Assembly: GCA_028817775.1 (NCBI GenBank)
Contig: JAPPOW010000052.1
Span: 1 to 6,335 of the forward strand
Length of the DNA: 6,335 nucleotides
From: Candidatus Melainabacteria bacterium
GTDB taxonomy: Bacteria; Cyanobacteriota; Vampirovibrionia; LMEP-6097
Direction of reading: 5' to 3'
The number at the start of each line of letters is the position of its first letter. The stretch's first letter is position 1. A program made the position numbers and the translations under genes. Below the pieces are notes generated by a model. The model was given only the letters and a program-made list of their open reading frames with translations. It was not told the origin of the DNA and ran no database searches. Shown in pieces: positions 1-5,043 of this stretch.

Positions 1-147
1 AGATAGCATAAGGTCTACCCTCCCCAGATCATAATCCGACACAGCATCTTGATCTGCTTTTTTCTTCCAGCCAAGTCTCTCCTGAGAACTTTTTAAGTAG
101 CTGAGGTTTGCAGTTAAATTTTCTGGTAAATAATGGGGCTGCGACAC
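1..147 (-). CDS. Unknown protein, N-terminal part (runs off the left edge)
   Basis: An open minus-strand frame starts at a GTG at 147-145, directly after an in-frame TGA, and stays open for 49 codons to the window edge. The predicted peptide begins MSQPHYLPENLTANL and goes on through a lysine-rich stretch (GWKKKADQD) to acidic SDYDLGRVD. It is hydrophilic, with no signal peptide or membrane segment, and its composition looks like real protein. No Shine-Dalgarno sequence is visible. A -10-like TAAGAT lies 7 bp upstream of the GTG, which would suit a leaderless message. The gene is divergent from dprA with an 80-bp gap. I do not recognise the family, and too little is visible to assign a role. 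The GTG start is the least certain point, since no ATG is available in this frame. Confidence 0.5.
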   Translation of the reverse strand, partial: MSQPHYLPENLTANLSYLKSSQERLGWKKKADQDAVSDYDLGRVDLMLS

Positions 148-154
148 TCACCAT

Positions 155-160
155 ATCTTA
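155..160 (-). promoter_or_regulatory. -10-like hexamer for the divergent left-edge gene
   Basis: TAAGAT on the minus strand matches the TATAAT consensus at four of six positions and ends 7 bp before the GTG at 147. A possible upstream TTGAAA lies too far away to be a well-spaced -35. The placement fits a leaderless start, but the region is A+T-rich and the match could be chance. Confidence 0.25.
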
Positions 161-213
161 TCTTATTAATGGTGCATTCTACCAATTTATCTATATCTCC
201 TTATATTTCAAGC

Positions 214-219
214 TAAAAT
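214..219 (+). promoter_or_regulatory. -10-like hexamer upstream of dprA
   Basis: TAAAAT matches TATAAT at five of six positions and ends 8 bp before the ATG at 228. No convincing -35 is present at 16-18 bp, and no Shine-Dalgarno sequence lies between the box and the ATG. This supports the ATG at 228 as the start and suggests a very short or absent 5' leader. Confidence 0.3.
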
Positions 220-227
220 CAGCTTCC

Positions 228-1025
228 ATGGAGCCAATTTTACTTGAATCTAGTCAATACCCTAAGTGCTTGCATGAGCTAGCTAGTAAAGCTCCTAGAG
301 AAATTTATTACCAGGGTAACTTAGAGCTCATCAATCCCAGCAAAAGTATCAGCATAGTCGGCACCCGCAAACTTAGTCCAGTGGGACACAACGCTTGCGA
401 GCAGTTTATCAGTTCGCTAAAAGATACTACTATAGTTAGTGGTCTGGCTTATGGTTTGGATAGTTGTGCTCACCAAGCCGCACTTGATCTTAATCTGCCA
501 ACAATTGCAGTCATTGCTTCTGGCTTGGATTGTTTTGATTACTTTGGACAACAAAGATTAATTTGGAATGAGATGCTGCGACGTGATAATTGTTTGATCT
601 TGACTGAAGTGGCGCCAGGTTTTGAAGCTAAAGCCTGGACCTTTGCCCATCGCAACAGAATTATTGCTGCCTTGTCTGATACTACAGTGATAATTGAAGC
701 ACCAAAGAAAAGTGGTGCCCTAATTACAGCAGATTGGGCTTACCAACTCAAACGCAATCTACTAGTACTTCCTGGCAAGGGTCATAATTATCAAGCTAGC
801 AATAAATTAATTGAAGCAGGTATTGCTCAAGAATTAAAACTTGAACAAAAGTCTAAGGACCCAATACTTAAACTACTACCAGCAAGTTTCGATCTGCTAC
901 TAAGTCAGCTCACAATCGACTCACGCGAGCTAACCAAGCAATTAAGTTTGCTTGAATTAGAAGGTAAAGTCTCAAAGGAGAAAGGTAGCTATTACCCGAA
1001 AGTTTTAGAAAACAAATCTTTGTAA
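228..1025 (+). CDS. dprA: DNA-processing protein DprA (Smf), compact form
   Basis: DprA binds incoming single-stranded DNA in the cytoplasm during natural transformation, protects it, and loads RecA onto it. The 265-residue product shows the family's Rossmann-type core in order: SIVGTR (res. 42-47), the glycine loop VSGLAYGLDSCAH (70-82), IAVIASGLD (93-101), the signature FAHRNRIIAALS (139-150), the segment IIEAPKKSGALITA (155-168), and LPGKGHNYQASNKLIEAGIA (181-200). The last 50 or so residues (LTIDSRELTKQLSLLELEGKV) look like the C-terminal winged-helix domain. There is no N-terminal SAM-like domain, and the length resembles the short DprA of Helicobacter pylori. The frame could open at a TTG at 108, but those 40 extra residues look non-coding and would overlap the divergent gene, so the ATG is preferred. 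The 3' end overlaps sepF tail to tail by 34 bp. Confidence 0.93.
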   Translation: MEPILLESSQYPKCLHELASKAPREIYYQGNLELINPSKSISIVGTRKLSPVGHNACEQFISSLKDTTIVSGLAYGLDSCAHQAALDLNLPTIAVIASGLDCFDYFGQQRLIWNEMLRRDNCLILTEVAPGFEAKAWTFAHRNRIIAALSDTTVIIEAPKKSGALITADWAYQLKRNLLVLPGKGHNYQASNKLIEAGIAQELKLEQKSKDPILKLLPASFDLLLSQLTIDSRELTKQLSLLELEGKVSKEKGSYYPKVLENKSL

Positions 1026-1642
1026 GCTTTCATGCCCTCAGTTTCGGTTTCAAGATTAGTATTCATTGAAGCAAAGATGAACACACCATGTCCAACTCGC
1101 TCCTGAGTACCATCAAGTGCCAAAGTAGCACCACTGACAAAGTCAATCACTCGCTGAGATAGATCTCTATCTAGATATTGCAAGTTAACAATTACAGTCT
1201 TGCGCGACTTAAGATGATTGACAATTTCCAAACTATCTTCAAAAGCACGAGGCTCAGTCACAACAATATTCATATTCGATACAGCTCCTTGAACCAGTTG
1301 TAAGTGGCTTGCAGCAGAGGTCTTGCTCTCCTCTTCTTCTACCGGTGGCTTGATTGACATGCCCAGATCGATCATATCTTCTGTGCTTTGCTCGTCTTCT
1401 TTCCTACCACTAAACCATGAGTTGATGACTGAATCCATTGCTTGCTTTAATCCTTTTGTGTCCATAAAACTACTTCTTTCTATACTAACCCCATCTTGCA
1501 TTTTCTTCAATTCTTCTTGAATTTCTGAACTTGCTGCAGGCACTTCATAATCCTGCTCTATTTGGTACAACTTGTCGAAACCTTGAGTGAAGTTCTTCTC
1601 ATTTGGTCCCATCCAAAAGTCGTCCATCTTAAATTGTGCCAT
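992..1642 (-). CDS. sepF: Cell-division protein SepF with an N-terminal extension
   Basis: SepF binds the C-terminal tail of FtsZ and tethers the Z-ring to the membrane through an N-terminal amphipathic helix. The conserved C-terminal domain is clear at about res. 125-198: IVVTEPRAFEDSLEIVNHLK, then TVIVNLQYLD, then QRVIDFVSGATLALDGTQERVG and VFIFAS. The product is 216 residues, longer than the usual 150 or so. The stretch that resembles a normal SepF N-terminus, MDTKGLKQAMDSVINSWFSG followed by an acidic linker, starts at Met60. Some 59 unfamiliar residues precede it. The ATG at 1642 is supported by an AGGG 6 bp upstream and by the TAATG overlap with the yggS stop, which implies translational coupling. 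An internal start at Met60 (codon 1465-1463) is a real alternative, with a weak purine-rich AGAAAGAAG upstream. The 3' end overlaps dprA by 34 bp. Confidence 0.93.
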   Translation of the reverse strand: MAQFKMDDFWMGPNEKNFTQGFDKLYQIEQDYEVPAASSEIQEELKKMQDGVSIERSSFMDTKGLKQAMDSVINSWFSGRKEDEQSTEDMIDLGMSIKPPVEEEESKTSAASHLQLVQGAVSNMNIVVTEPRAFEDSLEIVNHLKSRKTVIVNLQYLDRDLSQRVIDFVSGATLALDGTQERVGHGVFIFASMNTNLETETEGMKAYKDLFSKTFG

Positions 1643-2304
1643 TAGTTTCCCTGTTTCTCCCTTGTAAGCCTCTCTCCAAACAATGCAGACCCTATTCTGA
1701 CCATTGTCGAACCATGTTGCAATGCCAAATGGTAATCATTGGACATCCCCATCGACAATTCAAGCACGCCAAGGGAATGGGCTTGCACCAGCTCCTCTTT
1801 CATCTGACGCATCCTCTGGTAAATTGTTTCTGATTCCGCAGAAATTTTATGAGGACCCATAGTCATTAGTCCTTGCAAATCAATATTGGCTAGCTCAAGA
1901 ACTTTGCTATAGGCCTCCCTGACTTGCTCTGGGGCAAATCCATTCTTGTCAGTAAAATTTACCTGCAAGAGAATTTTTTGTTTGATACCAAGTTTCTCAG
2001 CTCGTTTATTAATCTGCTCAGCTAATTCAAGACTATGTACCGAATGAATTAAATCAAATTCACCGACAGCTTTGTTGACCTTGTTAGACTGCAGAGGGCC
2101 GATAAGGTGCCAACGCACACCAGCTAAGTTCAGACGCTGTTTTTTATCGATAGCCGGTATTACGTAATTCTCAGCAAAATCCCTCAGCCCTAGCTCATAA
2201 GCTTCAATTAGCTGCTGGTCCTCAGCATACTTTGAGACAGCAATTAAACTAGCGCCAGCAAGCTGCGCTTGAATTGATTCAAACCTAGAAGATAAGGATT
2301 GCAA
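1642..2304 (-). CDS. yggS: YggS/PLPBP-family pyridoxal-phosphate homeostasis protein
   Basis: This is a small cytosolic alanine-racemase-fold protein that binds pyridoxal 5'-phosphate without known enzymatic activity and helps balance vitamin B6 and amino-acid pools (YggS, YlmE, PipY). The 220-residue product shows LIAVSK with the expected PLP lysine at res. 25, then FAENYV (43-48; the usual Gly before Glu is Ala here), WHLIGPLQSNKV (65-76), LQVNFTDKNGF (113-123), and the C-terminal signature SMGMSNDYHLAL plus GSTMVRIGSALFG (184-210). The start is a TTG directly after an in-frame TAG, with no ATG or GTG usable before the PLP lysine. No clear Shine-Dalgarno sequence is visible. The upstream unknown gene ends 10 bp before it, and sepF begins on its last base. 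This is the conserved yggS-sepF pair of Cyanobacteria and Gram-positives. Confidence 0.94.
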   Translation of the reverse strand: MQSLSSRFESIQAQLAGASLIAVSKYAEDQQLIEAYELGLRDFAENYVIPAIDKKQRLNLAGVRWHLIGPLQSNKVNKAVGEFDLIHSVHSLELAEQINKRAEKLGIKQKILLQVNFTDKNGFAPEQVREAYSKVLELANIDLQGLMTMGPHKISAESETIYQRMRQMKEELVQAHSLGVLELSMGMSNDYHLALQHGSTMVRIGSALFGERLTREKQGN

Positions 2305-2314
2305 CTAGAATATT

Positions 2315-2974
2315 TTAACTCAAGCCTGCCCATTCACTTGCTGTCAAAGAATCTCTTGGAGTCTCACCAACTGTTCTTTCTCTTAGTAAAGCAGCTTTGG
2401 TGCCCTCTGGGATAGGAGTATCGTCACCACCTGTTCCACCAACAGCAGCACGCTGTCTTCTTAAATAAGCTTCGTCAATCACAACTCGCGTGCCATTAGA
2501 TCTAACAATACGATCAAAATTTGCTAAGACTTCAGCTAAATCTTCTTGGAAACCAGGTCTTGTTTTGTCCAAGACCAGGGCATGACCAGCTTGTTCAGGA
2601 TTTACAAAGAGACCATTATTAATTTTGCCGCTACGATTTTGAGACTTGAAACTCTGCCCGCCGCCATCACTTAAATAAAGCAAAGCTAGTTTACGTCCTG
2701 ATCTGCGGTCAATCAAATCTTGGTCCGCTTTCCAGGCAACTTTGGCACTTTCACCAGTCAGTGATAAATCTCTAATTACAAATAGATTCTTAGCTCCAGC
2801 CTCTGCAGCTTTGCTTTCTATTTGCTGGCGCAAGAAACTAGCATCAGCATTAGCTGATTTGGTAGCCTTGAGCTGGCCACTACCATCCTGCAGTACTCTA
2901 TTAAAGGATCTTTGGGCTGATTCGTATAAATTTCTATCTTGTCCCTGATAGGCTAATAAATATTGTGAGCTCAT
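2315..2974 (-). CDS. Unknown protein, first gene of the yggS-sepF operon
   Basis: I do not recognise this 219-residue protein. It begins MSSQYLLAYQGQDRNLYESA, is hydrophilic and mixed alpha/beta in appearance, and has no signal peptide or membrane segment. Visible landmarks are LFVIRDLSLTGESAKVAW, a strand-like KLALLYLSDGGGQSF, a conserved-looking GLFVNPEQAGHALVLD, a strand TRVVIDEAYLRRQR, and a glycine/proline-rich disordered tail. It lies 10 bp upstream of yggS on the same strand, so it probably shares the transcript. In Cyanobacteria the gene before pipY is often pipX, but this protein is far longer and does not resemble PipX. The frame continues to an ATG at 3049. Those 25 residues are Lys/Phe/Cys-rich, unlike the rest, and would run into the tRNA promoter region, so the ATG at 2974 is preferred. 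Confidence 0.72.
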   Translation of the reverse strand: MSSQYLLAYQGQDRNLYESAQRSFNRVLQDGSGQLKATKSANADASFLRQQIESKAAEAGAKNLFVIRDLSLTGESAKVAWKADQDLIDRRSGRKLALLYLSDGGGQSFKSQNRSGKINNGLFVNPEQAGHALVLDKTRPGFQEDLAEVLANFDRIVRSNGTRVVIDEAYLRRQRAAVGGTGGDDTPIPEGTKAALLRERTVGETPRDSLTASEWAGLS

Positions 2975-2981
2975 TAGTTTT

Positions 2982-2987
2982 ATCTTA
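2982..2987 (-). promoter_or_regulatory. -10-like hexamer for the unknown-yggS-sepF operon
   Basis: TAAGAT on the minus strand ends 7 bp before the ATG at 2974, the same hexamer and spacing as at the left-edge gene (155-160). It matches TATAAT at four of six positions. No clear -35 or Shine-Dalgarno sequence accompanies it. It suggests a leaderless start, with low certainty. Confidence 0.25.
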
Positions 2988-3078
2988 AAGCATCTGGGGC
3001 TGAATAATTGAAATTTCTTGCTATTTTTTAAGACTTTTGCACAAATCATGATAGATTAGGCTCTTAGATTCCAGGTCC

Positions 3079-3162
3079 GGGCTTGTGGCGGAATTGGTAG
3101 ACGCGCTTGACTTAGGATCATGTGCCTATGGCGTAAGAGTTCGACTCTCTTCAAGCCCACCA
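3079..3162 (+). tRNA. tRNA-Leu, anticodon UAG, CCA encoded
   Basis: This class II tRNA decodes CUN leucine codons. The 7-bp acceptor stem pairs GGGCTTG (3079-3085) with CAAGCCC (3152-3158), followed by discriminator A3159 and an encoded CCA. The D-arm reads GCGGAATTGGTAGACGC. The anticodon loop is CTTAGGA (3111-3117), with TAG at 3113-3115. The long variable arm forms a TGCC/GGCG hairpin, and the T-arm is AAGAG-TTCGACT-CTCTT. One oddity is a T-T mismatch at the second pair of the anticodon stem (T3107 against T3121). The gene is divergent from the unknown-yggS-sepF operon. I could not find a well-spaced promoter in the 30 bp upstream. The last 16 bases of the tRNA are repeated 171 bp downstream. 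Confidence 0.95.
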
Positions 3163-3176
3163 TAATAAAGTAAAAG
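3147..3176 (+). repeat. Direct repeat, copy 1: tRNA-Leu 3' end plus flank
   Basis: These 30 bases comprise the last 16 of the tRNA (from the T-stem through CCA) and the 14 that follow (TAATAAAGTAAAAG). They recur without a mismatch at 3318-3347. Similarity resumes after the hairpin that follows each copy: AAAAGGGAGTTTGAACACAG at 3207-3226 against ACAAGGGGGTTGAACACAAG at 3377-3396. The duplicated unit therefore spans about 80 bp at an offset of 169-171 bp. Confidence 0.9.
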
Positions 3177-3206
3177 CCCCCCCTCATATGAGGGGGTTCT
3201 TTATTT
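3165..3206 (+). terminator. Rho-independent terminator after tRNA-Leu
   Basis: An exact 18-bp palindrome at 3179-3196 (CCCCCTCA then TATGAGGGGG) is followed by the T-rich run TTCTTTATTT. Outer ATAAAG (3165-3170) can also pair with CTTTAT (3199-3204). It begins 2 bp after the tRNA CCA. The other strand is also T-rich beyond the stem (CTTTTACTTT), so it may work in both directions. Confidence 0.85.
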
Positions 3207-3231
3207 AAAAGGGAGTTTGAACACAGCCACT

Positions 3232-3260
3232 CGAAAAATCGATACTTAATCGATTTTTCG
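3232..3260. repeat. 12-bp inverted repeat with a 5-base loop
   Basis: CGAAAAATCGAT (3232-3243) and ATCGATTTTTCG (3249-3260) are exact inverted copies separated by ACTTA. The arms are A+T-rich with no trailing T-run, so this is not a typical terminator. It lies between the two copies of the tRNA-tail repeat and has no counterpart after the second copy. It may be part of the repeat unit or a small inserted palindrome. Confidence 0.7.
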
Positions 3261-3317
3261 TTCCTCCGCGGGCTTCCACTTCATTACCTTAGTCTTCTTG
3301 GTTCCCCAACCGCTAAA

Positions 3318-3347
3318 CTCTTCAAGCCCACCATAATAAAGTAAAAG
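3318..3347 (+). repeat. Direct repeat, copy 2: tRNA-Leu 3' end without a tRNA body
   Basis: This is an exact copy of 3147-3176, including the tRNA T-stem 3' half, acceptor 3' strand and CCA, but no tRNA body precedes it. A GGGCTT at 3270-3275 could pair with its CAAGCCC. The 64 bases so enclosed lack a D-arm, an anticodon arm and a GTTCGA T-loop, so this is not a functional tRNA. It could be a duplicated tRNA tail of the rtT kind or an attachment-site remnant. Confidence 0.88.
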
Positions 3348-3377
3348 ACCCACCTTGAAGGTGGGTCTTTTACTTTA
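3337..3377. terminator. Long perfect hairpin, probably a bidirectional terminator
   Basis: Bases 3337-3354 (TAAAGTAAAAGACCCACC) pair without a mismatch with 3360-3377 around a TTGAA loop, giving an 18-bp stem. Both strands carry GGTGGGTCTTTTACTTT, a G+C core followed by a T-rich run, so it can stop transcription from either side. It could end read-through from the tRNA and also the minus-strand transcript of the gene pair at 4960-3576. It occupies the same place in repeat unit 2 as the hairpin at 3179-3196 in unit 1, but its core sequence is different. Confidence 0.8.
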
Positions 3378-3400
3378 CAAGGGGGTTGAACACAAGCCAA

Positions 3401-3530
3401 GCCTTCTACCGAGACGGAGGTACAGTGATTCTACAACGCCACCGAGGACGGTTATAGCCAGCAAAGCTGGCTCACTGCGTGTGGATACTAGGCAAACGGC
3501 GCATTCAGAGTAGCGCCGTCCGGGATCAAA
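3401..3530. other. G+C-rich, foldable intergenic segment of unknown role
   Basis: G+C is about 56% here (73 of 130 counted), well above the neighbouring genes. Stems include AGCCAGC-AAA-GCTGGCT (3456-3472, 7 bp) and ACGGCGC/GCGCCGT (3496-3502 with 3513-3519, 10-base loop). A competing pairing joins GGACGG (3446-3451) to CCGTCC (3516-3521). I see no match to tmRNA, 6S, SRP RNA or RNase P RNA. A plus-strand frame from 3380 to TAA 3563-3565 is open apart from one TAG at 3455-3457, but it has no good start. It may be a structured RNA, a repeat-family member or a decayed element. Confidence 0.4.
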
Positions 3531-3575
3531 TACGCAAAATCTTGATTAATTCTGTTGAACATTAAAGTGCAGAAC

Positions 3576-4421
3576 TCAAATCATAGAATCTGGATAACCA
3601 CCAAGAGCAGCACTTGCACAAAACAAGTCACCATCCATGACGCTTTGCCTCACCAATTTTCTAGCCTCTTCATTCTTAAACTCATCTCTGTATACAGTTA
3701 ATTTAGTCTTGATTTCATTGATAAATTCAGGACTAAAACCAAGATCAGACATTAACTTCTCACCATCCTCAAAAAGATAAAGCGATGAAACTCCAAATGG
3801 CGTTTCGGCAATCCGGTGAAGTATAAACTGCTCAATAGCTGCTCTGCGTTCTGCAACAAAATTAAAAACCCAATCAATAAACTTCTTGTAGAGTTTAGTT
3901 GCCTGCTTTTGTACAGGCTCCAATTCGGCTTGCCTCATCGGGTCAAGGCTTGACAAATCGTTTAGCCAACCCAAAACTTGAAAAAGCAGACTCGGTATAT
4001 TTAAATTCCACAACTCTGGATTCATTTCTTCAGCGTCAGCACCAGTTTGAGCGAGCAAGGCTTCCGTCTCACTGATTGCCCGCAAAAAATCTACAGGTAA
4101 TCCAGTAAGATCCTCTGTTGTATTAGCTTCCAAGAAACCTGGTGTATCAATCTCCTGATCAATACGACTCATTAACTCCAAACTATAGCGAATCAATTCC
4201 TGATCAAAATTCTGGTAAACCTTATCAGCATCTTGATTGATACTCCAATCTGAACTTGAGTAATCACCAAATAAAGGTAGCTGCATACCACTCTTTTTAA
4301 TAAAATTATCTGACTTGAGATTATGAAAGACCAGGTCTTTCATTCTTGCCAGTGACTTTTTAAATTGAAGTTCAGATACAGACACTAAGTTATACTCTAA
4401 AATACCATCCGGAAAGCTCAA
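3576..4421 (-). CDS. Unknown acidic, mostly helical protein (second gene of a pair)
   Basis: I do not recognise this 281-residue protein. It looks soluble, acidic and mainly alpha-helical. Visible segments are LQFKKSLARMKDLVFHNLKS near the N-terminus, an acidic middle rich in Glu, an aromatic stretch LWNLNIPSLLFQVLGWLNDL (about res. 137-156), FIDWVFNFVAERRAAIEQF (about 182-200), and a C-terminus ending GGYPDSMI. No signal peptide or clear membrane span is seen. The start is a TTG that overlaps the stop of the upstream gene in TTGA, which implies translational coupling. No Shine-Dalgarno sequence is visible, and Met27 (codon 4343-4341) is the alternative. The tight overlap suggests that the two products act together, possibly as a complex. 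That is inference only. Confidence 0.7.
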   Translation of the reverse strand: MSFPDGILEYNLVSVSELQFKKSLARMKDLVFHNLKSDNFIKKSGMQLPLFGDYSSSDWSINQDADKVYQNFDQELIRYSLELMSRIDQEIDTPGFLEANTTEDLTGLPVDFLRAISETEALLAQTGADAEEMNPELWNLNIPSLLFQVLGWLNDLSSLDPMRQAELEPVQKQATKLYKKFIDWVFNFVAERRAAIEQFILHRIAETPFGVSSLYLFEDGEKLMSDLGFSPEFINEIKTKLTVYRDEFKNEEARKLVRQSVMDGDLFCASAALGGYPDSMI

Positions 4422-4960
4422 GTAGTGAAATAATTAGCTAAGCCTTCAGCTGTTAAATCAAGTTTGGCTTCTTTTGCAGCTTCTACTGCAGTCGGATCTT
4501 CTTTCAAAAGACTTGCAAGTAGCTCATTAAAATTACTCGCTCCTTGAGTACCACCAATACGTATTCCTGTTAGTAGGTCTCTCATCTTATGCACAATAGA
4601 ATCAAGTGGTTTGAGCAAAGCTTGTAGTTTTTGTTGTGACCTCAGAGCTCGAAAGTATCCCTTAAACAAAGGTCCCAACTTATCAATAGAAGCAGCACCG
4701 CCACTTCTATTGGCATGCCTCTCACCAGCAAGAATCAATTGATCAATTAGACGAGCTGGTCCATCTATTTCAAACTGCGCTCCAAAAACTTCAGGCAAAG
4801 ACCTAGCCAGTGGCTCTAAAACTTTAGCTCTAATATCACTAGCTTCTGGTACAGAGGCAGTTACAGCTTGCGAAGCAGTGGCTAACTGCGTTGCAGTTTC
4901 TTGCAAAAGCTCAAGGGGTGAACTCTTTTGAACAAAATCTCTATTAATCACAGCAGACAT
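4418..4960 (-). CDS. Unknown helical protein (first gene of a pair)
   Basis: I do not recognise this 180-residue protein. It is predicted helical, with an Ala/Thr/Gln-rich N-terminal region (LLQETATQLATASQAV), then ARSLPEVFGAQFEIDGPARL, a basic segment LFKGYFRALRSQQKLQALL (about res. 98-116), a glycine-rich turn GIRIGGTQGASN, and a C-terminal LTAEGLANYFTT. No signal peptide or membrane helix is seen. The ATG at 4960 is well placed 6 bp after a TATTAT box, and there is no Shine-Dalgarno sequence, so the message may be leaderless. It ends in a TTGA overlap with the gene at 4421-3576 and is divergent from the gene at 5038, with 77 bp between the two starts. Confidence 0.72.
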   Translation of the reverse strand: MSAVINRDFVQKSSPLELLQETATQLATASQAVTASVPEASDIRAKVLEPLARSLPEVFGAQFEIDGPARLIDQLILAGERHANRSGGAASIDKLGPLFKGYFRALRSQQKLQALLKPLDSIVHKMRDLLTGIRIGGTQGASNFNELLASLLKEDPTAVEAAKEAKLDLTAEGLANYFTT

Positions 4961-4966
4961 ACCCAG

Positions 4967-4972
4967 ATAATA
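4967..4972 (-). promoter_or_regulatory. -10 box placed for a leaderless start at 4960
   Basis: TATTAT on the minus strand matches TATAAT at five of six positions and is followed by exactly 6 bases (CTGGGT) and then the ATG. This spacing would put the transcription start on the A of the ATG. No good -35 is present at 16-18 bp upstream. Confidence 0.4.
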
Positions 4973-4994
4973 GCACGAACATAAACACAGATCA

Positions 4995-5025
4995 TTGCAG
5001 TTTCCCAGAAGAAATACGTTATAAT
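4995..5025 (+). promoter_or_regulatory. Promoter of the 5038 gene
   Basis: A perfect TATAAT lies at 5020-5025, 12 bp before the ATG at 5038. TTGCAG (4995-5000) could be a weak -35, but the 19-bp spacing is long. Transcription would start around 5031-5033, leaving a leader of only some 5-7 bases and no room for a Shine-Dalgarno sequence. Confidence 0.5.
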
Positions 5026-5031
5026 CATTAA

Positions 5032-5043
5032 GATCAAATGATC
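5032..5043. promoter_or_regulatory. Small palindrome over the start codon
   Basis: GATCA (5032-5036) and TGATC (5039-5043) form an exact inverted repeat around two bases. It covers the likely transcription start and the ATG of the 5038 gene. It could be a repressor site, but 5-bp arms are short enough to arise by chance. Confidence 0.2.

Noticed and set aside
108..227. TTG start giving DprA 40 more N-terminal residues
   Set aside because: The extra residues do not look like DprA, the only purine-rich motif lies one base from the TTG, and the extension would overlap the divergent left-edge gene. The ATG at 228 fits the family.
2975..3049. Upstream ATG extending the unknown yggS-operon gene by 25 residues
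   Set aside because: The residues are Lys/Phe/Cys-rich, unlike the rest of the protein, no Shine-Dalgarno sequence is present, and the extension would run into the upstream region needed by the tRNA.
3270..3333. Possible second tRNA ending at the second CCA
   Set aside because: GGGCTT and CAAGCCC could pair, but the 64 bases between lack a D-arm, an anticodon arm and a GTTCGA T-loop.
3381..3397. Integron attC-like core (GTTGAAC)
   Set aside because: No matching inverse core RYYYAAC lies at the right distance, and no integrase or cassette array is present.
3209..3400. Small minus-strand frames over the tRNA-tail repeat, such as one ending PAEERKID
   Set aside because: They cross the hairpins and the antisense of the tRNA tail and have no proper start; such frames are common artefacts next to tRNA genes.
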